From Fennellomyces sp. T-0311 (Eukaryota > Mucoromycota > Mucoromycetes > Mucorales > Lichtheimiaceae), in assembly GCA_025266875.1 (NCBI GenBank), contig JALLLT010000001.1:992001-1056000 (forward strand): 64,000 bases of DNA, read 5' to 3'. Both the position numbers and the translations under genes were made by a program. Of this stretch, positions 21,111 to 32,387 are shown one piece after another. The notes beneath the pieces were generated by a model. The model saw nothing but the letters and a program-made list of their open reading frames with translations, did no database searches and had not been told where the DNA came from. The stretch's first letter is position 1, and each line of letters begins with the position of its first letter.

Positions 21111-23955
21111 TTCCTATCGAAACAAATCAGTTCATCCATCCATCAATCCATCGATCCATCGGTCCATCCTATGGATACATACTCTTGATCAACGGATGAA
21201 GGGAGGGAAGGAGCCTTACTGTGGCACCCAAGTCGACAACTTGGCCCATCTGCTTGCTGGAATTCAATTTTGGTCCGTATGCATGGATGCACGTCTCTCC
21301 GGGGACACACTAATGCTTTCTACCTCCCAAAATCCATGCTACCTAAGGATTTTGGTTCTGACTGTACATTCGTCTTAGGAATGGATTTTTATGACATCAT
21401 GTATGGTAGCACATGAGTGTCATGGTCGGAAACTGCCAGTCAGTCGTATCATGATTATAAAGCAGTATGAGCCCATATTATTCTCACTCTTATGAACCTT
21501 AAATATGGCCAGATAGTTTCAAGATAATCTTTTTGAAATGTGAGCTATAGTTATACCGTACATACTCAGAAGGAGAAATCTTACTTCAGTTCACGATGAT
21601 CACAAGCGTACTATCCTCAAGATGGCCAGCATGCTTGATGTTGGGAAATTATCTCACATGGACCAGTTTCTTCAGGGCGGCTCTTATGATATTTTTTGCC
21701 GAAACTTAATATGCTTCTCATCGCACGATTACATAACGAGGCATGTTACCCTTTCTTAAAGTTTAAATAAGAACATTCTTCAAAGAGAACAAATCGGCAT
21801 TTAGGAATAATTCAACCGATGTGAATCTATTTACTACGACACCGAGTGTGTTACAAAGCAGAAATTGTTGGGAGATTATTTCAGTGAGATACGGCCTTAA
21901 GCACCTTTTTCCATTCGGTTATGGTCACCAGTTCTTATTTTGAATAAGATGCAGCAGGACTTCCTTTCGATATCATTCTTATTTTCAATGTCCTATGTAA
22001 ATCTGTACATAGACCAACTTGTGTCGCGTAGTGTTTGTACGATGATCAAAAAAGTTGTGTCAGCAATGTGGGAACTGGTATTGCTAAGGATGAGACTGGC
22101 AATATCCAGGAAAAAAAAGAAAGCATGAACTATGTAGAAGTGATTGGAGTCGATGACTTGATCATAAGGCTTATTAATTTGGTCCTCTACCTTCCTATAC
22201 TACATAGTGCGTTTACTTCTAAAAATATACCATTTCTTTATACACCTTTGGAGTCCATCTCCGGCTACTTTATAAAATACTCGTCAATTCTGTAAAATAA
22301 ATGTGTTTGGCCTGTAGTCGTAATGTATATGTATGTCTTAGGTGTGGTAAAATCTAGAGTCTGTAGGACAAATATTTGAAGGAAGCGGGTAAATATGTAG
22401 TAGAGGACATGTTCTTTTAGAATTTCAACAACAGTACTGTAGACCGCACGAGGACTTTCTAACTTGACTAGTACCTTCAAAGCATCATCTTTGAGCTTTC
22501 CAGTGTCGACTATACCCCCTTCCTCTCCTTTAGCTGCCAATATGAATGGCGTTCAATACCTGACCAGAAATGACAGCTGGGCGGCGAGGGTTAAGCTGTC
22601 TTAGTAATAATGCACGTTTGCCAACATTATTGGGAAGGGGGGGGGGAGCCGGGTCATCGTTGGCTTAACAGTTTACATAATTGCTACCCATCATCGACGA
22701 AAGCTACTTGTATTGATAGTATGGCTTCTGGAATATAAACAGAAGCGTCCCGTTAGTACGTATTGGTCCAAAATTGCATTTTAACTTCTGGCTGAACCAT
22801 CTAATTTTCAGTGCCATTCATGGTAACCACGTTCGTTGTTTTGGAGCTTGCGAATACAATGTAAGTTTAATAATAAATAGGGTCACCTAACATTTTATCA
22901 TCATAGAAAGCGGCGATAATCTAGAGCTGATAATTTTGAGATTGACCTCTCGTTTGTTAGAGTGAGAGCCGTTGCTGTGCACATCAACAGTGATGGATCC
23001 ACTTCTTAACATTCACAGTAGCATTCACGCTAATATTAAAGATAGTTGAGGTTAATGAATTTGCTTTGTAATAGCATATGTGATGCTGTAAACGCCCTCT
23101 TCTTCAACTTTTAAGTTTTGGATTGATTATGTTTATTTGCGCGTATGTACATATGCACGACGCATACCTCGATTTTTATGACGGTTTCGTAGTTGTTCAC
23201 GTACAGCAGTATGATGACTCATATTGAAAGCACTTACGAAAGCATTTATGGATACGTAAGTGCGTAAATTATCTTTGGAGTATGCGATACTCCTCTAACA
23301 GAATATCAGGGTTTTTATTACATCTTGTTCGCAAACATATTATTTTAATAAGGATAAAGAAGTAATTCGGGTGAAACCTCTTCAGACGATTACGTGTCGT
23401 CGACTTGTTGCTCTGTTATTGTCCGACAAACTGTAGCGGCAATTGGTACCTGATGATACGATATGGTCCAAGCGAATGAAATGCATGAATTATCGAATAC
23501 TCCTTTCTGGACTCGTGACCCCGTATTTCTATCGTTATTGTAGCGCACATTCTGTTCGTTTAATTTTTGTTGCCTTTTATGTATTAAATTCCCAGTTAAT
23601 CCTCTTGAATATCAAAACGAAAAAGTAATAAACGCATAGATTCATTTCTAAGATGACCTTCAATACCGTTTATGTTTGACTATTATATATGCTCTAGTAG
23701 CTGCAGAGAATCACTATGGCAAGAATCCATAGTCCTATCAGCTGCTTTACTGCATCGTATAATGATTGTATTTTCGGCAGTTGTCTGTGACGGTGTCCAG
23801 CAGCATTGTGATGTCAAATCATGTGCTCCGAGCCATTTGGTTTTAAGCGCTCCACGACTCCAAATATAAATTGTGATAATATATTAGGAAGTCTGAAAAG
23901 AAAGAAAAAAGCATCTTCTCATATGGGTGATTCCATAAAATAGGAGAAGCGGCTC
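21111..23955. other. Gene-poor accessory region with gene debris
   Basis: About 2.8 kb without an intact gene. It contains a degenerate (CATC)n tract (21132-21170) and a run of ten G (22637-22646). A clean open stretch at about 21589-21758 (plus; HDDHKRTILKMASMLDVGKL) and a minus-strand frame at 22265-22540 look like decayed coding fragments, but match nothing I know. Confidence 0.45.
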
Positions 23956-23988
23956 CACCATGGAAAAAATAAATTCAGGATATATTCA
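23956..23988 (+). repeat. Left terminal inverted repeat
   Basis: This 33-bp repeat pairs with 26603-26635 with two mismatches (positions 7 and 23). It is preceded by CTC, the same triplet that follows the right end. Confidence 0.85.
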
Positions 23989-24527
23989 AGTTTTTAAATT
24001 ATATTTTCAGAAAATTCATGTATTCACAAATATTCAAAATATATTAAGCAGATATTCAGATATTTAGAAAATATTCGCGAGATATATATATGTCGGAGGC
24101 ATTTCAAAACAGCTGTTATGCTACTGATGCGAACAGTAGAAATATTCCGTGGTGCCTATACCTTTTGCGCGTCCTGTAAATCCAATTAAGTCGTTAGCCG
24201 CAACTACTACGTGTCGCTTGGGGCTACTACCTGTCTTGTACGGCCAAGGTCCGTTGCCTCTCGTTAGCTCTGTAATTCTGCAAATGCCAGGAACTTTTCG
24301 CCAATATATTGTCGCTGCTCTTTCGTAAGCCCTCTCTTACCCGGATCACCTGTGTCTACTCAGATATTCATTCTGACAATAGATTCTCGGCCCGTTCCTC
24401 CGTAGGTAACACCTTCCTTAAACATCCTACTGCCTATTCCTAAATTTCCGTCGTCGTCTGTCACTACCAGAAACAAATTCGCGCAGCTGTTATTTTTTGT
24501 ACTTTTTCTGCTACAACATTCAAACCG

Positions 24528-25858
24528 ATGGCTGACGACACAACGACAAGGCTTTTATCAACGTTTCTCCAAACCATTGGCGAATTCAAGAAGTGCGTTA
24601 CCGACGGATTTGCTGCGGTTGATCAGCGACTCATCCGCTTGGAACTAGCCGTGTCAACCGATCGGGAGGAAGTAAAAACAGGTACGAGTAAACTCAAGGA
24701 CAAGGGTTCAGGTTTCGCGTTACAATTTGCTGATGCGTTGGCCACAACTACAACCACGCAAGGACCGCTTCCATCTTACCCACAATCTTCTCCTGCGCAA
24801 AATCCTTTCGCAGATGTAGAGATCCCTCGCGATGTTAGGCAACCACTCGTCCGAGAAGGAACATCGCTCCAATTTCGCTGGTCTCAATACGAGTACCTAT
24901 GCGAAGACATCTTAAGGAAGCAGAATATCCCTTACCATGATCGGTATTACGCAACTTTTAAAGGTAATGCACTCATGTATACAGCAGGTCTTGTTCTTGA
25001 TATTCGAGCGCATCACAATTTGAGTCCATCAAATACTTGGGAGCATCTTTCAAGACAAGTACGGCTGGAAGCCGAAGGAATGTATGAAAAACTGGTTGGT
25101 AAGGAGTACCCTCTTGTTGCGTGCATTGAAAGCTGGGGCGCGATGCTGATGATGCGTAAAGCATTCTGGGGTGTAAAGGATAAAGAAAGTAAGCACGGCA
25201 AAACACTAATTATCAAAACTAACACCTTTTCTACTGTTTGCTTTAGCCCCAGGTGCGATGGCTGGCAATCGGTGTGTGTAGGTTGTCGTACATCCATGAG
25301 TTACTATTAATACAACTTTATCACTAGTACTACCGAAGCTCCTTCCAACACCAGAGCAACCCCCGCTGAAAGGTATTATCTGTCCACTTTTTGACTTTTT
25401 TGATTGAAAAACAATATTATAGTTCCAGTGACACTTATGCAAACCCTCAGTCGCGTTCATCAAGTTATGCTTCTAAGGAGATGTCAAGTGATGATGAAGA
25501 CGATGAGCTAAGGGATTTTCAGAACGGCGACTCCAGTAGTGACGGCGATAGTGACAGTATTTCTTGCGACGACGACGACGACGATAGTGTGCGTCTGCAC
25601 GGAGATGGACGAACTTTACGAACCCCTGGTCTGCTTGAAGTAGATGATTTACTTTGTGATGATCATCTTCCGGAGTTAGTTGAGGGCAACCTTAAAAAGC
25701 TACCTACCTTGGACACTAAACTCTCTAGTGAACGCGATGGAAGGGAACCTGAATCTAACACACAAGAACTATCAAAAAGTCACAAAAAGGCTACAGTCGC
25801 GAGATCGACGGCAGAAAACAGGCAAAGGTATACAACAGGAGTCGCCGGTCAAGGGTAA
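24528..25858 (+). CDS. Cargo gene of the TIR element: unknown, acidic protein
   Basis: Four exons (24528-25188, 25247-25271, 25328-25372, 25423-25858) join in frame to 388 residues. The N-terminus (1-65) is helical and may form a coiled coil (LLSTFLQTIGEFKKCVTDGF). Residues about 115-215 look globular (FRWSQYEYLCEDILRKQNI, HNLSPSNTWEHLSRQVRLEA). From about 265 the protein is disordered with strongly acidic runs (SSDDEDDELRDFQNGDSSSD and six Asp). I recognise no transposase, nuclease or integrase motif. After about 25800 a second frame continues Lys/Ser-rich and leads to an AT-hook exon, so the annotated C-terminus may be wrong or the gene may carry a frameshift. Exon 2 is only 25 nt. Confidence 0.55.
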
Positions 25859-26020
25859 CAAGCAAAAGTCAGCTGCCACGAGTATACCACAGCAGCGAGC
25901 CACACCATCTGAAGCAAGCAGCAGTACAAGGGTGGTCCATAAGCATAAGTCATTCTAAAACGTTGACATATATTATCTTTTTAAGACGCGTGGTACTGAT
26001 ATTTATTTCACTTCAGCGAA

Positions 26021-26346
26021 GTCAGCTTCTATCACTGAGGCGCAAAACTATAGTCAAGGTATTGGGGCGATTGAAGTGAACGATGACACAAGTTTAGATG
26101 GAGGTAAGAAATTTAAACATTGACTTCAAAATTTTAGGATCCAAGAAACTGGGAAGCCAAAAAAGTCCCAAGTTATTAAGAACACAAACAACGATTACTC
26201 ACCCCAAAAAACGACGTGGTAGACCGCCCAAGAAAGTTACAAAGGATGCGGATGAAGAAACCACGCTCAAAGGAAAAAACTGTAAAGAAGCGCAGGTATA
26301 CGAAGGCGTCGGAATGAAGGGTTCAAAACACGATATGATGGGATAA
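26021..26346 (+). CDS. AT-hook exon(s) of the TIR-element gene
   Basis: An exon (about 26021-26101) joined to 26135-26346 reads in frame and ends at a stop, giving SLDGGSKKLGSQKSPKLL followed by the AT-hook HPKKRRGRPPKKVTKD (26197-26247). AT-hooks bind the minor groove of AT-rich DNA. It probably belongs to the preceding acidic gene, since a Lys/Ser-rich frame (about 25800-25958) lies between them, but I could not make one uninterrupted splice model. The AT-rich subterminal repeats just downstream are plausible binding targets. Confidence 0.45.
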
Positions 26347-26602
26347 ATGGAGGTAAGTGATGTGTCTAGCAATAGTAGTATATGTAGCAATACGATAGTA
26401 CTATAAGAATTAGTAATAAACAGTTATTGCGCACCATAAGGATTTAAGCATATGCGCAACCGTATTAATATGTTTGAAAAATATTCGTTTCTTTTTACAT
26501 ATTCAAAATATATTAAGAAATATTCGAACACGATATTCAAAATATATTCAAAATATATTCAAAATAATCCAAAAAAAAATATGTAAAAATCTTAATATGC
26601 TA

Positions 26603-26635
26603 TGAATATATCTTGAATTTATTTTTTCTATGGTG
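26603..26635 (-). repeat. Right terminal inverted repeat
   Basis: Reverse complement of the left terminal repeat at 31 of 33 positions, followed by CTC. Subterminal AT-rich motifs lie just inside it. Confidence 0.85.
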
Positions 26636-26920
26636 CTCGGTACTATATTGAATGTAGTAGTTTCATGGATTGTGTAATATGACACTATGGAAATGACTCT
26701 TAAGACAGTAGCATTATAAACGCAACCAAAAGAACTTCTTTTCGGATATGTTTTTTAACCTTGAACTTCCCCATGTTTTGTTCAACAAGAAAAACAGCAA
26801 ATGTTGTCATGGCAAAACGACATGCTCGTGTAACATAGATACGTGATTACCAGTCTTGTATTACTTGGAGTGTCAAACTCACCTGCTGAAGATTTTCTTT
26901 ACTTTTATCATCTTAGAAAA
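26636..26920. other. Spacer upstream of the SCCPDH-like gene
   Basis: This short spacer lies between the right end of the TIR element and the oxidoreductase start. No separate gene is seen. The element's edge lies about 285 bp upstream of the ATG, close enough to affect this promoter. Confidence 0.5.
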
Positions 26921-28398
26921 ATGGCAGCAAAGCACGACATTACTGTCTTTGGAGCAACCGGCTTGACGGGAAGACACATTGTTGAGCATGTCTTTGAACT
27001 TTCGGTGTCCCACCCGGAAATGTACGGCAATGACTTCCAATGGGCCATTGCTGGTCGCAACGTGGAATATATGAACGAGTTAATCGACACATACATGAGC
27101 AAATATCCCGGCTCCAAAATACCCAAACCAGCCGTGATTCAGGCCAACGTCATGCGACGCGACACGATTGACGCCATGACTAAACAGTCCAAGGTCATTA
27201 TCAACGCGGTTGGGCCGTTTCGGTTTATGGGCGAATATGTCGTCCGATCGTGCGTTGAAAATGGCTGTGATTATGTCGATGTAACCGGTAAGAGAGGAAT
27301 GAGATCAGCTGTTTGAAATACGGGCGAACTAAGCGGGTTATTATAAAAGGTGAACCTGAATTCGTCGAACGGATGCAGCGCACATACCATGAACAAGCAC
27401 GGAAAAACAATACCACTATCATCCATTGCTGCGGTTTCGACAGTGTAAAACCTAGTGTGAGAAGCAGCTGGCAACAGAAGCTGAGATGTTGTCATTTAGG
27501 TACCTGCAGATATGGGAACGCTATATGTGAAGCAACTTTACGAGGCACGCGGTTGGACGCCAGTACATATCGAAATGTACATCAGGATTCATTGTGGAGA
27601 AGCAGGGCTACATGCTGGATATGCGACCTATGAATCGGCCGGTGAGATGGACGAAAAAAGGAAATTGATAGAAAACTGACGCCACATCAAGTTCATGGTG
27701 TTGGTAGCGCCGAGTTGCTTAAGGAGATCCGCAAGGTATCTGCACTGGAGCCATTGCCACGCCCAGGCCCACCACTGAAGCTCCGTAAGGGAGTCAACTA
27801 CAACAACGACATGCAAGGATACACTTTCCCTTTTCCAGGATCAGATGCTAGCATAGTTCGGCTTTCCCAACAATTATTTCTGACCGGCTATGCTCAGCCG
27901 CCGAAACCGTCGTCAAAGCCAATGCCGCCCACTGTCCAATTTGCCGCGTATATGGTGATGCCCACCTTTTCCATCATGCTTTTGGTGTGCTTTTATGGCA
28001 TCATCTTCTCGTTTCTAGCAGGAACCCCATGGGGTCGTAATTTTCTGTTGAAGCATCCCGAACGTTTTACGCACGGAGTGTTTTCCAAACAAGAGCCGAC
28101 GGACGAACAGCTGCAACAAACCAGCTTTGAAATTGTGCTTCAGTCCAAGGGTTACAAGTCCAACGCCATTTTAGCTGGTGAACCCGATTGTGCCGCCAAG
28201 GTGATCATACGAGGTCCCGAGTTGGGTTATATTGCTACCCCACGTATGGTTCTACAGTGCGCTTTCACTTTATTGAATGGTAAATCGAGCGACCAGGTTC
28301 CTCTCGGTGTCTTGACGCCGAGTGTGGCGTTCTGGAACACCGATCTGCTCAAACGTCTGGAAACCGTGGGGATCACATTTGAACAAAGTCTAGAATAA
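26921..28398 (+). CDS. Saccharopine dehydrogenase-like oxidoreductase (SCCPDH family)
   Basis: Four exons (26921-27287, 27350-27444, 27500-27641, 27692-28398) give 436 residues, matching the family. The N-terminus is a Rossmann NAD(P)-binding fold (ITVFGATGLTGRHIVEHV). It is followed by VIINAVGPFRFMGEYVV, CDYVDVTG and CCGFDSVPADMGTLY, all family hallmarks, and ESAVHGVGSAELL at the exon 3/4 junction. A hydrophobic segment (YMVMPTFSIMLLVCFYGIIF) indicates the membrane or lipid-droplet anchoring typical of SCCPDH. The C-terminal QSKGYKSNAILAGEPD region is also conserved. The reaction is unproven in fungi; relatives act as trans-acting enoyl reductases. It is not the lysine-pathway Lys9. Confidence 0.92.
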
Positions 28399-29216
28399 AA
28401 GCGCCGTTTGCATATTTATTGGATATAAGAGCACCCCCAAGAAAATTGTGAACTTGTATCCGCATGTCGACTAGCAAAGCCCAATGAAAAGGCATTACTA
28501 ATGGTGTTGGCATAGTCAATTTGACTGGTTCGCATTGTACTATTTGACGGCAGTATTGCATGCCCGACTATATGGGAACGACCTCTTTGTCCACCATCTA
28601 TTGTTAGAAAACAGAATGTCAAGAAAGAAAGAAACAGGAGTGATTGTTGCTTGACGATAAAAAGAAAAACGTATCATGGGAACCGAGAAAAAACATTTGG
28701 AATCATTGTACCATCGTGCGATGTGAGCAAGCGATGATCAACTGTATTCGTCTCCGTGTACACGCAAGCAGATATATTATCTAGCAGAAGGTTTAATCAT
28801 AAAAGCATGGAAAATCATATCGAGTGGACAAAAAGCAGTTGTGCAGTCAGAGGATGCATCTCGATGTTTGGATCTTTCCTGGATTTCCAAGGGTTGCCTA
28901 ATAAGCTAATACGCCTGTTAATTATGATGCCAACCATAACAATCTTTGTGCAAGAAAAAGAAAGGTGTGTGCCTGACCGCCCTTTATCGGCGTGTGTGAA
29001 ATGCAATGCATACAGCGGGTACCCATTGTGGTCACTGGCATAATACTTGCTGTACCATCACCTGCAACACATACACGTTCCGTAGGGGCCATTTTTTGCT
29101 GTCAGACTATGTTAGTATAAATTCACTACTCACATTCCTTTTTTTTACTGCATTGACTTTTTTCCTCTTACTTTTTCTTAATAAGCTCTTGTACGCTTTC
29201 CTCGTATATACATACA
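28399..29216. other. Intergenic region, no gene supported
   Basis: Nothing convincing is seen. The longest open frame (28756-29043) has no recognisable feature. A T-rich tract at 29136-29180 lies just upstream of the small RVxF gene and is consistent with a fungal promoter. Confidence 0.5.
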
Positions 29217-29501
29217 ATGTTGAGCTTCCTTAATCCACGTCAATTCCAAGACCAAACCAACTATGACCCCCCAACGTTTTCAACATTCACCAAAGGGCGA
29301 CACCTGTTACAAAAGAAGTCCACATCGTCATCATCCGAGACCGAGCCTCGACAGCGCCGAGTCACATTCTCTCGTGTTGTCATCGTCAATGATCCCGCCA
29401 CGTTTCTCATCGTCAAGGACGACCATAGCAATCCCAATAGCCTAGGTCGTCGCCCGAGCAAACAACGAATTGATCAATGGTTACGCCAAAGTTCCATCTA
29501 A
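29217..29501 (+). CDS. Small basic protein with RVxF motif, unknown
   Basis: One exon encodes 94 residues from an ATG preceded by a T-rich promoter stretch and followed about 40 nt later by an AT-rich 3' end. The sequence is Ser- and Arg-rich and mostly disordered. At about residues 46-51 it contains RRVTFS, a textbook RVxF docking motif for protein phosphatase 1, followed by a hydrophobic RVVIVND strand. That suggests a small PP1 regulator, but four-residue motifs arise by chance and no other evidence supports it. A conserved C-terminal-looking segment (RRPSKQRIDQWLRQ) could be a short helix. Confidence 0.55.
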   Translation: MLSFLNPRQFQDQTNYDPPTFSTFTKGRHLLQKKSTSSSSETEPRQRRVTFSRVVIVNDPATFLIVKDDHSNPNSLGRRPSKQRIDQWLRQSSI

Positions 29502-30204
29502 AAAAAGGAGACCCATTCCAAGTTACCATGTTCAAAAAAATATATATAACGAATGCTGTGCGTTCCGAACCATTTCCTTGTAGCTATAGTCATTTTTTCT
29601 CTTTTGTGTTGTTATTACCATTAAAATTATCTTTTTCATTGGGGGTTAACTGATAAATGTATGCTCACATCATCATGCTGTCAGTTAAAAAGTCGTGCTT
29701 CTATAAAGGGTCCGATGACAATGTTTGGATAAGGGTTAAAAAAAATGGCCTGATATGCAAACTAGAAATGTATGATCTTTGCGCGATATCCCACCATCTT
29801 ATCGGAAGCTTGGTTTGATAAAGGCACGATAGTTGATAACATATCGGCCTCTCATGTACTGTCAGTTGACACAGAAGCGGCAGATATGAAGGGAGGTGCA
29901 TTCGGATTATACTCGATTTGGGCAAAATGACTGTAAATGTGAAGTTAAAGTTCGCGTGCAGCACACATGAAGCACATCAGTTTTAGATATGAAAGAAAAC
30001 AATCTCTTCAGGGCTTAAACGTCCAAATGGTAACGCATTGCTACTTCTGTTATTGTAGCTACAATCCCAATCGGTGTAAACAAAACGATACGTTCTCTTT
30101 GCTTGTTTTTTAACCAAGAAACGTTGTATTATACAGTAGAAGGTAAAGAAAGTAATGTACAAAAGTGTAAATGAATGCATATTATACAAATGCAACGGGA
30201 AAAA
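29502..30204. other. Intergenic region, no gene supported
   Basis: The 3' flanks of two convergent genes. I see no coding frame with family features; the composition is AT-rich. Confidence 0.5.
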
Positions 30205-32387
30205 CTACGGACAGTTTTCACTGAGTTGTTCAATACAGGACACCGCCGTAACATTACCCTCGACACCTGAGAGTTGGAAGACTGCTTTGAGAATCGCAGA
30301 TACGCCCTGTCCAGCGATCATGCCGCCTGCAGCACTGTACATATACAGATGATAAGACTCTGGCTTTATGCGCTTCCAAATCTTGCCCGATGCCCAACCG
30401 ATAAACATGGATAGGGGTACGTCTGGTGTACTGTTAACCATAGCGAGACCAACCACACTGAGCGACGGGAAGTAACGATGATATTTTTGAGGTAACAAGA
30501 AATGCCGCAGCACGGGTCCCAGGGCACCGACCACCGCAAAGACACTGGTGACAATGATGCAGGTATGGGACAGCGTGGCTCCTCCCGTTAATAGTTTGGT
30601 CACACTCATCCAAGCCCATACGCCCACCAGCCCAAACTCGCATTCAGCATTCACATCCAAGGAGACAATGCAAGGGTAGGCGTCTGTAAATAGGATGAAC
30701 AACGCAACCGCGATACCGACGGCGACAAACGACGCGATGATCTGGGTAATGAACTGAGCACGTGGAGCAGCACCCACAAGCTGGCCAGTTTTGAGATCGC
30801 CCACCATATCGACTGATTGAGCCGCCGCAGAAGCAGTGATGTTGCCCGCCATCAGGTTGTTTTTTTGGATTTGCTCGATGTTGGGCCCTGGCATACCTGC
30901 AAAGATCAGCTGCGACATCTTTGCTACACTGCCCGTGGGATTGATATCAGTTTCGCCTGCTGCTTGGATGCCAACAAACGCCATAATAAATGCCAAGATA
31001 ACCGATACGATTGTCTGGTATACTGGCATGCCGAAATACACGCCCATGATGGCGCAGGTGAATACGATCGACAACACAAGACCAGTCATCCACCACCACG
31101 CTGGAACAAGTTCTTCTGGTCCATACGATTCGTCGTCATGTGTCGTAGGTCGTGTTACCGAATAGCTCGTCTTTTTGCCAAGCACCAGGCTTGAAATGTG
31201 CCCAAACGCACGCTTGGTGACAAATACTATCTCAAGGACACCGCCCTTGATGCCTCGATACAATGTGTCGTAGCGAACAAATAGTTCAGCGAATGACGCC
31301 AGCACAAGCAATGCAATGCCTGGCCATAAAAAGAACGAACGTGCCGTGTCACCAGTATCCACAAATCCATATGCTTTCACAAAGAAGCCGCTCGATACGA
31401 GACATGGGCCAATGATACCGTATACGATAATAGTGGTGACTAGGAAAGGAATCACAACAGAGCCAGGTGTCATCAGTCCAGCACCGTAGAAGGGAAAGTC
31501 GAATCGCAGGTGCCATGCCCATGTTGCGTCGGCCGCCATCATGTTTCCGTATCCTGCCGCATGTCCGATCCACCACAAGATATGAACTACACAGCCGTGA
31601 GAAATTTGATTTCATTGATACATATCAGAAACTTACTTGTATCGAAGAATGGAACAAAATAACCGATGATGCCCCATATAAAAGTAACGCAGAACCAGAT
31701 GGCCATCCACTTTGCCTTTTTCATGCCGCCTTGATGACCTTCTTTCGAGCCGTGCAATGAAAGGATAGTATTGGCAGAAGCACGCGGAGTGGGAAACGTC
31801 AGATCTTGCTTTACGACAAAGTGGCGTCGGAGCGGTACGGCAAAAAACAGACCGTAGAATGCAGCAGCGATTGTGAAAAGAGTCAGTGCGGCGATATCTT
31901 GGCGAGGTGTAGTCATGAGATCGAGTTTATACAAAGCTGGGATGGCAGAGATGAATCCGCTGAATAATCCACCTGATGTCGTTGCTGCTGTTTGGGCGGT
32001 AACGTTTTCCTTAGGTCCAAAGTAGCCGCCACCCCAAGCAAGCGGAAGTCGGGTGGACAATGGTTTGATAATAGCGAATGAAAAAATTGCGCCAAATATA
32101 CCGGCTCCAAAAGTGAATCCGACTTTGAGTCCGAGGTACATGTTTGATGCCGCTATCCATCAGGGGTCAGAAATGTCGTGTAACTAGTCAATTGTAGAAC
32201 AGTTGTATTTACCAACAAAGCAACCGAGCACAGACCCTAATATAGCTGCACGCCATGTGAATTGATATTCATCCTCTATCGTTTCTGGTGCCATGCTAAT
32301 ATCTCTATCGCGTTCATCGAGTTCGATCTCGGCTTGTTTGCCCGACTTGACGGATGATTGCTTTGGGGTATCAAGTGCTTGTTTCAT
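30205..32387 (-). CDS. OPT-family oligopeptide / metal-chelate transporter
   Basis: Three exons (32213-32387, 31637-32152, 30205-31586) give 690 residues with many transmembrane helices. The first helix region ends ASNMYLGLKVGFTFGAGIFG, which is the N-terminal OPT signature. Further hallmarks are AATTSGGLFSGFISAIPAL, GETDINPTGSVAKMSQLIF (the family NPxG motif) and GLAMVNSTPDVPLSMFIGWA. OPT proteins are proton-coupled importers of peptides, glutathione or metal-nicotianamine-like chelates; this layout is closer to the YSL-like branch than to yeast OPT1, but the substrate cannot be read from sequence. The N-terminal 45 residues are polar and cytosolic. Plasma-membrane location is inferred. Confidence 0.94.

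Larger units (their letters stand above)
23956..26635. mobile_element. TIR-flanked element, 2.68 kb, unknown class
   Basis: The ends form a terminal inverted repeat of 33 bp with 31 matches: 23956-23988, beginning CACCATGG, and 26603-26635, whose reverse complement begins CACCATAG. CTC directly flanks both ends (23953-23955, 26636-26638), as a 3-bp target-site duplication would. Inside each end are AT-rich subterminal repeats; a 19-bp motif starting ATATTCAAAATATATT is perfect at 24030-24048 and 26499-26517 in the same orientation, with further copies at 26532-26566. A CAC... terminus, 3-bp duplication and subterminal repeats recall CACTA/EnSpm-type (CMC) DNA transposons, but the cargo gene has no recognisable DDE core. 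It may be non-autonomous or a new group. Confidence 0.75.
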
